Position numbers and translations under genes: made by a program
Shown: positions 1 to 11,892 of the stretch, one piece after another
Position numbering within the stretch: the stretch's first letter is position 1
Layout: each line of letters starts with the position of its first letter
Source of the DNA: VRUE01 sp963805475
Lineage (GTDB): Bacteria; Actinomycetota; Thermoleophilia; Solirubrobacterales; 70-9
DNA length: 64,000 bases
NCBI GenBank assembly: GCA_963805475.1
Contig: CAWDUO010000010.1
Location: 355,203 to 419,202 of the forward strand
Direction: 5' to 3'
Notes under the pieces: generated by a model
The model's input: only the letters and a program-made list of their open reading frames with translations
What the model was told of the DNA's origin: nothing
The model's database searches: none

Positions 1-414
1 CCCGACCGGGCTGAGCGCCATCAGCCCGTCCAGCGCCAGCGTCCCCAGCGCCGCCGCCGAGACCAGGCTGGAGAGCTCGTCGAGGGTGCTGTGGCGGATG
101 CGGCGGTGGTCGTTGTCGTAGAGCCCGTGCAGCTTCAGCACGAGGATCCAGACGGGGCTGAACATCACCGCCCAGAAGAGCGTGCCGATTTCGGTCTGCG
201 GGCTGGCCGCGGTGACGATGCACAGCGTCGCCACCAGCGTCAGCCAGTCGCCTGTCGCCAGCAGACGGCGCAGGAGCGAGCCGCGCCGGCGCGCCCCGTC
301 GGGGCCTGCCAGGCCGAGCCGCGCGGCGGCGCTCCGCCTGACGCTCCGCCGCGGCTCCGGCGGCTGCGACGGCGAGTTCCTGCGCGATGCGGTCTCCTGC
401 GTCTTGCTCGTCAT
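1..414 (-). CDS. Polyprenyl-phosphate sugar transferase, N-terminal part (cut by window edge)
   Basis: Reading the minus strand from an ATG at 414 gives 138 codons open to the window edge. The product begins with a basic, proline-rich cytoplasmic tail, then has hydrophobic stretches around residues 48-68 and 78-93 and the motif LYDNDHRRIRHSTLDE near residue 97. That motif is typical of the N-terminal membrane region of exopolysaccharide/undecaprenyl-phosphate sugar phosphotransferases, which load the first sugar onto the lipid carrier. The catalytic sugar-transferase domain would lie outside the window, so the assignment rests on the N-terminus only. The start lies 7 nt after the stop of the O-antigen ligase-like gene, which implies one polysaccharide operon. 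Confidence 0.72.
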   Translation of the reverse strand, partial: MTSKTQETASRRNSPSQPPEPRRSVRRSAAARLGLAGPDGARRRGSLLRRLLATGDWLTLVATLCIVTAASPQTEIGTLFWAVMFSPVWILVLKLHGLYDNDHRRIRHSTLDELSSLVSAAALGTLALDGLMALSPVG

Positions 415-421
415 CGTCGGG

Positions 422-2362
422 TTACCCGCAATCCGGCTTCCCGCGGAGGCATTCCTCCAGCGGATTGAGCTGGCGAGCGCGCCGCAGGTCGGCCGCGGCC
501 GCCGCCTTGTCGCCTTCTTCTTCCTCGACTCTAGAGCGTAGGTAGTAGAGCTGCCAGTTGCGGTCCTCGCGGTCGATCGCTTGCGTCAGCCGTTCGGCGG
601 CGGTCGCGTATTCGCCCTGGCTCTCGGCGAGCAGGCCGAGCTGGACGTAGGGGGAGGCGGCGAAGGGCTCGATCGAGCGCGCAGTGTCGGCGTGTTCGAC
701 GGCCGAGGCCGGTTCCCCGGCGGCGGCGGCGCTCTGGCTGGCCTCGATCTCGCGTTCGACCAGCAGCGGGCCGATCAGCGCGATCGCGGCGACCCAGGCG
801 ACGGCGAGGCCGGCGACGGCGAGGCCGAAGCGGCGCTCGCCGCCCTCGGGCGGGTCGGCCGGGGTGAGCTGGCGGCAGCGCGCCGCCACCAGCACGCCCG
901 CGGCGCAGAAGAAGACCGAGCCCAGGGCGGCGATCTCCCAGAACCAGTCGATGCCGGCGCCGACGGCGAAGGCCAGCATCGCCGCGAGGAGGGCCGCGTA
1001 GCGCTCGCGCTGGGGATGGCCCGCCGCGCGCCAGGCGGAGAAGCCGGTCCAGAGCAGCATTCCGACCAGCGCCAGCACCAGCAGGCCGCCGACCACGCCG
1101 AGCTCGGAGAAGGCCTCGAGGTAGAGCGAGTGGGCGTCGTGGACCGGCATCGCGATCGAGCGGTGCTGGTCCCAGGAGAACTGGTAGGCGCCGGCCCCGG
1201 TGCCGAGCAGCGGCTTTTCGTCGAAGGCGTCGATCGCGACGCGGAAGAAGTCGTGGCGGCCGGCGCCGCTGAACTGCGAGAAGTGGCTCGCCGGGTTGTT
1301 CGGGAACTGCACGTCGGGGCTGGAGAACTGGCTCCAGGCGCGGCCGCCGATCGCGATCGCGACGCCGATCGCGACGACCGCCACCGCGAGCGCGACGCCC
1401 CGCAGCAGCTTCGGGTTGCGCGAGAGCTCGACCGCTCGGCCGGTCAGCCGGCCGTCGCGGCCCTCGACCCAGCGCAGCGCGGCGAACAGCGCCAGCGCCA
1501 GCACGACGCCGGCGGCGAGGATCGCCAGTACGACGGCTCCCTCGGTGACCGCCGCGTGGTCGGCGAGGTTGTCGGCGAGGCTGCGCCGCGCCTGCACCGC
1601 GAGCACCGCGGGCAGGGCGCCGAGCACGCCGGCGCCAAGCGTCGCCAGCAGCCAGAGCCTGTCGCGGGAGAGGGCGATCGTGCAGCCGGCGGCGATCACG
1701 AGCGCCAGCAGCCCACCGCGCGAGTAGGAGAAGTAGAGGGCGAGCAGGACGGCCGGCAGCGCGGCCACGGAGAGCCAGCGCAGCAGCGCCGAGCTCGCCC
1801 ATCTGCTGGTCCACAGCAGCAGCGCCGCGGCGATCCCGAACATCTCCCCGTTGGCGTTCCAGTAGCCGAGCGGGTAGCGCAGCCGCGGGCCGCTGCCGAG
1901 CGAGTTGCCGACCTCGAGCACGTGGGGCGCGAGACGGCTGGCGAGGCCGAGCAGGGCGACCGCGGCGACGGCGATCGTCAGGCCTTCGGCGAAACGTTGG
2001 CGCCTTTGGTCGGTTTGAGCGATGAGGAATGCGGCAAGGAAGACGCCGAGGTAGACCAGGACCCGGTCGGCCTCGATGAAGCTCAGCTCCACCGACCCGG
2101 ACCAGGACGATGAGATTCCAGACAGCAGGGACAGACCCGCGATCAACCCCGCGGACCAGTAGAACGGCCGCCCGAGCGGCGCCCGCGAGGCGCCGCCGAG
2201 CACGATCAGCGCGACCACGACCAGCCAGACAGCGAGGCCCGCTATGTGGCGGTCGCCCACGTCGTAGCCGCCGCCGGACAGCGCCAGGCCGACGATCAGG
2301 ACGACCGGAGCGAGCAGCGCCGCGCATTGCTCTAACCTTGCGCGCCATGCTTGAGACTGCAT
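422..2362 (-). CDS. O-antigen ligase/polymerase-like membrane protein with C-terminal TPR region
   Basis: The 646-residue product is a polytopic inner-membrane protein of the Wzy/WaaL (O-antigen ligase) type, expected to polymerise or ligate lipid-linked glycans at the periplasmic face. It has roughly a dozen hydrophobic segments. The family motif HDAHSLYLEAFSELGVVG sits in the large loop near residue 420, and GTGAGAYQFSW lies just before it. The last ~110 residues are soluble and resemble tetratricopeptide repeats (alternating Ala/Glu helices ending at NPLEECL), a common C-terminal addition in actinobacterial members. I chose the ATG at 2362; an in-frame ATG at 2422 is possible but lies deeper inside the divergent gene. 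The sugar transferase follows 7 nt downstream. Confidence 0.78.
   Translation of the reverse strand: MQSQAWRARLEQCAALLAPVVLIVGLALSGGGYDVGDRHIAGLAVWLVVVALIVLGGASRAPLGRPFYWSAGLIAGLSLLSGISSSWSGSVELSFIEADRVLVYLGVFLAAFLIAQTDQRRQRFAEGLTIAVAAVALLGLASRLAPHVLEVGNSLGSGPRLRYPLGYWNANGEMFGIAAALLLWTSRWASSALLRWLSVAALPAVLLALYFSYSRGGLLALVIAAGCTIALSRDRLWLLATLGAGVLGALPAVLAVQARRSLADNLADHAAVTEGAVVLAILAAGVVLALALFAALRWVEGRDGRLTGRAVELSRNPKLLRGVALAVAVVAIGVAIAIGGRAWSQFSSPDVQFPNNPASHFSQFSGAGRHDFFRVAIDAFDEKPLLGTGAGAYQFSWDQHRSIAMPVHDAHSLYLEAFSELGVVGGLLVLALVGMLLWTGFSAWRAAGHPQRERYAALLAAMLAFAVGAGIDWFWEIAALGSVFFCAAGVLVAARCRQLTPADPPEGGERRFGLAVAGLAVAWVAAIALIGPLLVEREIEASQSAAAAGEPASAVEHADTARSIEPFAASPYVQLGLLAESQGEYATAAERLTQAIDREDRNWQLYYLRSRVEEEEGDKAAAAADLRRARQLNPLEECLRGKPDCG
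2333..2338 (+). promoter_or_regulatory. -10 box (TAACCT) for a leaderless transcript
   Basis: TAACCT ends 8 nt before the ATG at 2347. This is the spacing seen in front of many other genes here and suggests transcription starts at or next to the start codon. Confidence 0.4.
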
Positions 2363-2898
2363 ACTCGGGCCTCCGCGGGGGTCGATCGATACTGGCTCTG
2401 TCAACGCTGGCTCTGCTCGCATTGGGCTGCTGCTTTCCGCTCCTGGCTCGCGCCGATTCCAGCGGGATTCAGTACTCCGACGCCCCGCCCACGGTAACCG
2501 GCGGCCAGGTCTCTAACGGTCACGGATCTTCCGGCGGGAATTCCCATTCCTCGAGCCAGGGGGGGAACTCGGGCGGTTCGGCAAAGCACTCTTCGGCAGG
2601 TGGCTCATCGTCGGGCTCCGGCAAGAAGTCGGGGGCGTCCGGCGGCGCCGGCACGGGCAAGCAGGGTAGCCAAGGGGCGAGCGCGGGCAACGGCTCGCCC
2701 GGCGCGGGCGAAGCAAACGCCGGCGAAGCGGAACCCGTCTCCTCTTCCTCGGGCTCCTCGCCGCTGGTCCCGATCCTGATCGCGATCGCCGTGCTCGCGG
2801 CGATCTCGGTTGCGGTGGTGGTGGCGAGGCAGCGGCGGCGCGACGCCGACGCCGACGCCGACGATGCCGGCCGTCCGGTCTCGCCCGAGGCCGGCTAG
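2347..2898 (+). CDS. Exported Ser/Gly-rich protein with C-terminal membrane anchor
   Basis: The 183-residue product has an N-terminal signal-like segment (residues 15-38, SILALSTLALLALGCC) that could be a lipoprotein or Sec signal. A low-complexity Ser/Gly/Asn/Lys stretch follows (about residues 55-135). A transmembrane helix comes next (SPLVPILIAIAVLAAISVAV), then a short RQRRR stop-transfer and an acidic Asp/Ala tail. It is probably an extracytoplasmic linker or surface protein tethered to the membrane; I recognise no catalytic domain. Its start overlaps the divergent ligase start by 16 nt, so the two promoters interleave. The next gene begins 3 nt after its stop, consistent with co-transcription with the secreted glycosidase-like gene. 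Confidence 0.6.
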   Translation: MLETAYSGLRGGRSILALSTLALLALGCCFPLLARADSSGIQYSDAPPTVTGGQVSNGHGSSGGNSHSSSQGGNSGGSAKHSSAGGSSSGSGKKSGASGGAGTGKQGSQGASAGNGSPGAGEANAGEAEPVSSSSGSSPLVPILIAIAVLAAISVAVVVARQRRRDADADADDAGRPVSPEAG

Positions 2899-2901
2899 CG
2901 G

Positions 2902-4054
2902 ATGGGCAGCCCCTGGGGAAAGCTGCCTCGGCGTGCGCGTGCGTTTGCGTTCGTGGCCCTGCTTGCCGCGCTCGGCGCCGGGGCAAGCGCCGCCCCGGCC
3001 TCGGCCCTGCCCAGGGACTTCTGGGGCGTGGTTCCACAGGCGACCCCGAGCCCTGAACAGTTCCTGCGCCTCAAGCGAGGTGGCGCCGACAGCGTCCGCA
3101 TCCCGATCTCCTGGTCCGCGGTCCAACCCCGCCGCAACGGCGGTTTCGACTTCTCCGGCCCCGATTCGGCCATCGCGAGCGCGGTCGAAGCGCGATTGGA
3201 CGTGTTGCCCTTCCTCTTCGAAGCGCCACGCTGGGCGGTGCCGTCCGCCGTGGTCCCAGGCTCGGGCGGAGCCGTGCGTGCTCCCAGGTTCCTGCCCGTC
3301 CGCAACGGCGTTCAGCGCTCCGGCTGGCGCCGATTCGCGATTCAAGCGATCAAGCGCTACGGGCCGCGCGGCAGCTTCTGGGCCGAGCATCCCGAACTGC
3401 CCAGGCGACCGATCCGCACCTGGCAGATCTGGAACGAGCCGAACTTCAAGTACTTCGTGACGCGTCCCAACCCGGTCGAATACGGGAACCTGGTGAAGCT
3501 CTCCTACGGTGCCGTCAAAGTCCGCTGACCGGGGCGCCCGGCTCATTCTCGGGGGTCTCTTCTCCAACCCCGCGGAAGCGCGGTTCAAGCGCGGTCCGCG
3601 CCAGGCGTACACGGCAAGCGAATTCCTCCAGATCATGTACCGGCGCACCCACGGGATCAAGGCGAAGTTCCAGGGAGTCGCGCTGCACCCCTACGCGGGC
3701 AGCTACAAGCGCCTCACCCCCTACATCGAAGAAGTGCGAGAGACGTTGAAGGAAAACCACGACACCGGCAAGGGGCTTTGGATCACCGAGATGGGCTGGA
3801 GCTCCGAACCGCCGAGCAGGGAGCACGACGGGTTTGCCAAGGGCCTGAAGGGGCAGGCGGCGCAGCTGAAGGGGGCCTTCCGACTGCTGCGCGCCAGGCA
3901 GCACATGTGGCATGTGCAGGGTGTCTACTGGTTCTCGGTCGAAGACCTGACCAACACCTGCAACTTCTGCGGCGGCTCCGGGCTCTTCGGCGAAGGCTTC
4001 AGGCCGAAGCCCGCCTGGCACGCGTACGTGCATTTCGCCGGTGGCCGGCCGTAG
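2902..4054 (+). CDS. Secreted glycosidase-like protein, GH5/GH39-type fold (frameshifted)
   Basis: Two overlapping reading frames together encode one ~383-residue protein that matches the intact neighbour at 4099-5190 end to end. It starts with a Sec signal (residues 10-33, ending ASALP). The (beta/alpha)8 barrel carries the probable acid/base glutamate in WQIWNEPN (first frame) and the probable nucleophile glutamate in ITEMGWSS (second frame). A conserved CNFC..SGL motif lies near the C-terminus. The frame breaks at the AAA run 3517-3519; removing one A restores GAVKSADRGARLILGG. As written, the first frame ends at 3528 and lacks the nucleophile. The substrate is unknown but is presumably a polysaccharide outside the cell. 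It is either a sequencing error or a recent pseudogene. Confidence 0.68.
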
Positions 4055-4098
4055 CGCTCCCGCTACTTTGCTCCTCGCCGTAGGTTGACTTCACTGCG

Positions 4099-5190
4099 AT
4101 GAGGCGGAGCCTGTCGACAATCCTCGCTGCCTTGCTGCTGCTGGCGCTTCCGAGCGCCGCGGCCGCACGGCCGTACACGCCGCCGGGCTTCTTCGGCGTC
4201 TCGCCGCAGAACGCCCCCAACGAAGGCGACTACAGCCTGATGGAAGAGTCGCGGGTGACGAGCCTGCGGCTGCCGCTGCCCTGGAACCAGATCGAGCCCG
4301 TCCGGCCTGGTGCCCGCCCGCCCGACTGGGCGGCCTTCGACGCCGCGGTGAGGCTGGCGGCCGAACACGGGATGCGGGTGATGCCCTTCGTCTCCTACGC
4401 GCCGGAATGGGTCGTCTCGCCCTACTTCATCGAACCGACCGCTCACGCCTGGCAGCGCCGCGCCTGGGCGAGGTTCCTGCACCGGGCGGTGCGCCGCTAT
4501 GGGGCAGGGGGCTCGTTCTGGTGGAGAAACCCCGGCCTTCCCTACCTGCCGATCCGCGCCTGGGAGGTCTGGAACGAGGAGAACATCGTCACCTTCGGCC
4601 GCGCCGACCCGGCGAGCTTCGCGCGGCTGCTGCGGGTCAGCGGCCGTGCGATCCACCGCGCCGATCGGAGCGCCAAGGTCATTCTCGGCGGCCTCTTCGG
4701 CCGCCCGCTGCAGATCCCCCCCAACGTCGCCCCGGGCCCGTTCCTCAACGCGATCTACCGCTCGGGGCACGTCAAGCCGTTCTTCGACGGCGTCGGCCTG
4801 CACCCGTACGTGGCCTCCGCGCGGGGGCTGCCCGGCGAGATCCGCAACCTGCGGGGGGTGATGCGCCGCCATCAGGATTCCCGCACGCCGATCTACGTGA
4901 CCGAGATGGGCTGGGGCTCCGACGGCTACGAGTCGCGCTGGGAGCGCGGGTGGCACGGCCAGGCGCGGGAGCTCAACCGGTCCTTCTCGATGCTGGCTCG
5001 TCACCGCCTTTCCTGGCGGATCGGTGGCGTCTGGTGGTTCACCTGGGCCGACATCAGACACGGCTGTCAGTTCTGCGACTCGGCCGGCCTGCTCAACGAA
5101 GACCGCGAAGCGAAGCCCGCCTGGTACCGGTTCAACGCCTGGACGGGCGGCGACGCCCGCACGGTGCCGCGCGCCAAGCACCCATACTGA
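4099..5190 (+). CDS. Secreted glycosidase-like protein, GH5/GH39-type fold
   Basis: The 363-residue product has a clear signal peptide (residues 4-24, cleavage after AAAA). It then has a single TIM-barrel glycosidase domain starting at GFFGVSPQNAP. Candidate catalytic residues are the glutamate of VWNEEN (about residue 159) and that of VTEMGWGS (about residue 270). A CQFC pair in GCQFCDSAGLL near the C-terminus probably forms a disulphide. It is a tandem paralogue of the frameshifted gene immediately upstream. The expected role is hydrolysis or remodelling of an extracellular polysaccharide; the family number and substrate cannot be fixed from sequence alone. Confidence 0.72.
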   Translation: MRRSLSTILAALLLLALPSAAAARPYTPPGFFGVSPQNAPNEGDYSLMEESRVTSLRLPLPWNQIEPVRPGARPPDWAAFDAAVRLAAEHGMRVMPFVSYAPEWVVSPYFIEPTAHAWQRRAWARFLHRAVRRYGAGGSFWWRNPGLPYLPIRAWEVWNEENIVTFGRADPASFARLLRVSGRAIHRADRSAKVILGGLFGRPLQIPPNVAPGPFLNAIYRSGHVKPFFDGVGLHPYVASARGLPGEIRNLRGVMRRHQDSRTPIYVTEMGWGSDGYESRWERGWHGQARELNRSFSMLARHRLSWRIGGVWWFTWADIRHGCQFCDSAGLLNEDREAKPAWYRFNAWTGGDARTVPRAKHPY

Positions 5191-5221
5191 TCGCGCCTGG
5201 CGCGCTTGGCTGGGGGTGCCG

Positions 5222-5227
5222 TAAGAT
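5222..5227 (+). promoter_or_regulatory. -10 box (TAAGAT) before the helicase TTG start
   Basis: TAAGAT ends 7 nt before the in-frame TTG at 5235. It supports TTG as the start and a leaderless transcript. Confidence 0.4.
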
Positions 5228-5234
5228 CGGTGGG

Positions 5235-9681
<4,447 letters not shown>

Positions 9682-9696
9682 ACATCGCGCTCGCGC

Positions 9697-9702
9697 GATA
9701 AT
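9697..9702 (+). promoter_or_regulatory. -10 box (GATAAT) of the Crp/Fnr gene
   Basis: GATAAT ends 6 nt before the ATG at 9709, giving a leaderless mRNA. The identical hexamer and spacing precede the PP-loop gene at 52450. Confidence 0.4.
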
Positions 9703-9708
9703 CAACAC

Positions 9709-10410
9709 ATGGCCGGTCCGGGGGAGAGCGTCAGCGCGGTCGAGCTGCTGCGCAGCGTGCCGCTCTTCGCCGACCTCGAGGGGGGCGAGCTGGAGCGCTT
9801 CTCCCGCGTCGCCGTGCCGCGCTCCTTCCCCGCCGCCACCCGCGTCTTCCACGAGGGCGATCACTCCGACGCCTGCTACATCGTCCGCTCGGGCAGCTTC
9901 CGCGTCACCCGCGAGCACTCCGACGGCCGCGCGATCACCCTCGCCACGCTCGGCCCCGGCGACATCTTCGGCGAGCTGGCGATGCTCGACGGCGAGGTGC
10001 GCTCGGCCAGCGTCGAAGCGCTCGACGACGGCGAGCTGCTCGCCCTGCCGGCGGGCGAGGTGCGGGCGCTGCTCGCCCGCCACCCGGAGATCACGGTGAA
10101 GCTGCTCAGCGCCCTGGTGCGGCGCCTGCGCGCCGCCAACGAGCGGATCTCGCGCCAGTCCTTCCAGACGGTGCCGAGCCGCGTCGCCGGCGTCCTCTCC
10201 CAGCTGGTCGCCGAGGAGCGCTCGCGCGCGAGCGCCGGCGGCGAGCTGACGATCCGCATGAACCAGTCCGACCTCGCCCAGCTCGCCGGCACCTCGCGCG
10301 AGAGCGTCAGCCGCTTCCTCGCCGATCTCGAGCGCGCCGGCGTCGTCCGCCCCGGGCGCGGCCGCGTCACCGTGCTCGACCCGGACAAGCTCCGCAACTA
10401 CATCTTCTGA
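9709..10410 (+). CDS. Crp/Fnr-family transcriptional regulator
   Basis: The 233-residue product has an N-terminal cyclic-nucleotide-binding fold (about residues 12-130). The phosphate-binding-cassette-like segment is GDIFGELAMLDGEVRSASV. A long dimerisation helix and a C-terminal winged helix (about 155-230) follow, with recognition region LAQLAGTSRESVSRFLADLE. The GELAMLDG..RSA pattern resembles cAMP-type Crp more than iron-sulphur Fnr, and I see no N-terminal cysteine cluster. It probably controls genes in response to cyclic nucleotide or another small effector. It stands alone between lhr and an ASCH gene. Confidence 0.88.
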   Translation: MAGPGESVSAVELLRSVPLFADLEGGELERFSRVAVPRSFPAATRVFHEGDHSDACYIVRSGSFRVTREHSDGRAITLATLGPGDIFGELAMLDGEVRSASVEALDDGELLALPAGEVRALLARHPEITVKLLSALVRRLRAANERISRQSFQTVPSRVAGVLSQLVAEERSRASAGGELTIRMNQSDLAQLAGTSRESVSRFLADLERAGVVRPGRGRVTVLDPDKLRNYIF

Positions 10411-10432
10411 GTTCGGATACCCTCGCAGCGCC

Positions 10433-10837
10433 ATGCGGGGCGGCGTCTACGTGCTCAACTTCTACTCCACGGTCTTCGTCGACCAGCTCAAGCGCGGCCG
10501 CAAGACGGCGACGATCCGGCTCGGCGACAAGACGAGCAAGTACGAGCGCGGCCAGGTCGTCTGGATCACGGTCGGCTTCCGCCACAGCCCGCGCGAGAAA
10601 ATCTTCGCCGCCTGCATCGACGACGTCGAGCTGAAGAAGGTCGGCGACCTCTCGCCGCGCGACATCGAGCACGACAACCCGGAGTTCCGCCGGCTCGAGG
10701 ACGAGATCAAGTTCCTCGAACAGATCTACGGCCGCACGATCGGCCCCGACGACGTCGTCACCGTGATCCGCTTCTCGCAGATCGTCGAGCCCCCGGGCGC
10801 GCACTTCGGCAATGGCGAGACCCCGCACCACAACTGA
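10433..10837 (+). CDS. ASCH-domain protein
   Basis: The 134-residue product carries a PUA-like ASCH fold. It has the typical first strand/loop NFYSTVFVDQLKRGRKTATIR, the segment YERGQVVWI, and a closing VTVIRFSQI strand. ASCH proteins are small RNA-binding or nucleoside-processing proteins, but the exact substrate of this subgroup is not known. It begins 22 nt after the Crp/Fnr gene and could be co-transcribed; a TACCCT box 9 nt before the ATG also allows its own start. Confidence 0.72.
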   Translation: MRGGVYVLNFYSTVFVDQLKRGRKTATIRLGDKTSKYERGQVVWITVGFRHSPREKIFAACIDDVELKKVGDLSPRDIEHDNPEFRRLEDEIKFLEQIYGRTIGPDDVVTVIRFSQIVEPPGAHFGNGETPHHN

Positions 10838-10947
10838 CCCTGGACGTGCCGGGCGCTGCGCATCTCTGCGTCCTCGGTCGCTTGCGTGCGGAGCACGCGG
10901 CGCTCCCTGCGTCTTTATGATCTGCTTGGCCCGGCGCGCCCAGGGTG

Positions 10948-11421
10948 ATGGCTCACTACTCTTTTCTCACTACTTGGCTCTTGGACTCCCCGCGCGAGCC
11001 GGTCTGGGAGGCGATCTACGCGCAGGAGCGCTGGCCGGAGTGGTGGCGCGGGGTGGAGGCGGCCGACGAAGTCCACCCCGGCGACGGCGACCGGGTCGGC
11101 GCGGTCTCGCGCATGGTCTGGCGCAGCTTCCTCCCCTACCGGGTCCACTTCGAGGTGACGACGACGCGGGTCGAGCGGCCGCACCTGATGGAGGGGCGCG
11201 CGGTCGGCGGCCTCGAGGGCGTCGGCCGCTGGCGCCTCTACGAGGAGGACGGAGTCACCGCCGTGCTCTACGAGTGGGACGTGGCGACGACGAAGGCCTG
11301 GATGAACCTGCTGGCGCCGCTGGCGCGGCCGGTCTTCGAGTGGAACCACGACTGGGTGATGGCCCGCGGCGGCGAGGGCATCGCCAAGCTGCTCGGCTGC
11401 AGGCTGCTGGCCAGCGGCTGA
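10948..11421 (+). CDS. SRPBCC (START/polyketide-cyclase-like) family protein
   Basis: The 157-residue product has the helix-grip signature: an N-terminal strand YSFLTTWLLDSPREPVWEAI, then ERWPEWWRGVEA, the beta-sheet segment GDRVGAVSRMVWRS, and the C-terminal long helix (LARPVFEWNHDWVMARGGEGI). Such proteins bind hydrophobic ligands or act in aromatase/cyclase chemistry, with no conserved catalytic set to name a reaction. A GTG directly before the ATG is an alternative start. The gene is monocistronic, followed by the groESL promoter region. Confidence 0.68.
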   Translation: MAHYSFLTTWLLDSPREPVWEAIYAQERWPEWWRGVEAADEVHPGDGDRVGAVSRMVWRSFLPYRVHFEVTTTRVERPHLMEGRAVGGLEGVGRWRLYEEDGVTAVLYEWDVATTKAWMNLLAPLARPVFEWNHDWVMARGGEGIAKLLGCRLLASG

Positions 11422-11439
11422 CCGCGCGGTATCGCTATC

Positions 11440-11474
11440 TTTACACCGCTGGCACTCATCTTTGTAGAGTGCCA
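11440..11474 (+). promoter_or_regulatory. groESL promoter with CIRCE operator
   Basis: TGGCACTC at 11450-11457 and GAGTGCCA at 11467-11474 form a perfect inverted repeat with a 9-nt spacer. This is the arrangement of the CIRCE element bound by the heat-shock repressor HrcA. A -35-like TTTACA (11440-11445) lies just upstream, and the -10 region (around TGTAGA/TAGAGT, 11463-11470) falls inside the operator, so HrcA binding would block polymerase. No hrcA gene lies in this window. Confidence 0.85.
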
Positions 11475-11559
11475 ACGCCCGGAGACCGCGGGAGACCCGG
11501 CTCCGAGGCGATTCTCGACTTATGACCAGCAAACAACCACCGATAACGGAGGTCCACGG

Positions 11560-11847
11560 ATGAAGCTGAAGCCCCTCGGGGACCGGCTGATCGTCAAGCC
11601 GATCGAGGAGGAGGAGACGACCGCGAGCGGCATCGTCCTCCCCGACACGGCGAAAGAGAAGCCGCAGAAGGGCAAGGTCGTCGCCGCTGGCGACGGCGCG
11701 ATCAAGGAGGACGGCACCCGCCAGCCGCTCGACGTGAGCGAGGGCGACGAGGTCCTCTACTCGAAATACGGCGGCACCGAGGTCACCGTCGAGGGCGACG
11801 ACCTGCTCGTGCTGCGCGAGTCGGACGTCCTCGCCAAGCTCGGCTAG
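11560..11847 (+). CDS. groS: Co-chaperonin GroES
   Basis: The 95-residue product is full length for Hsp10, the heptameric lid of the GroEL folding chamber. It opens with KLKPLGDRLIVKPIE and has the mobile-loop region EEETTASGIVLPD and the closing strand VTVEGDDLLVLRE. A good ribosome-binding site (GGAGGT) sits 7 nt before the ATG, after a leader from the CIRCE-controlled promoter. groEL follows 45 nt downstream with its own strong RBS. Confidence 0.97.
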   Translation: MKLKPLGDRLIVKPIEEEETTASGIVLPDTAKEKPQKGKVVAAGDGAIKEDGTRQPLDVSEGDEVLYSKYGGTEVTVEGDDLLVLRESDVLAKLG

Positions 11848-11892
11848 GGCAGCCCACAGGACTTAGAGACACCAAGGAGGAAGGAAAACCAG

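Noticed and set aside
3509..4054. Second half of the first glycosidase as an independent gene
   Set aside because: It has no signal peptide or RBS and aligns exactly with the second half of the paralogue downstream.
4407..5234. The long plus-strand frame upstream of the helicase as part of it
   Set aside because: It overlaps the intact glycosidase gene in another frame and has shadow composition; helicase-like sequence begins only after 5235.
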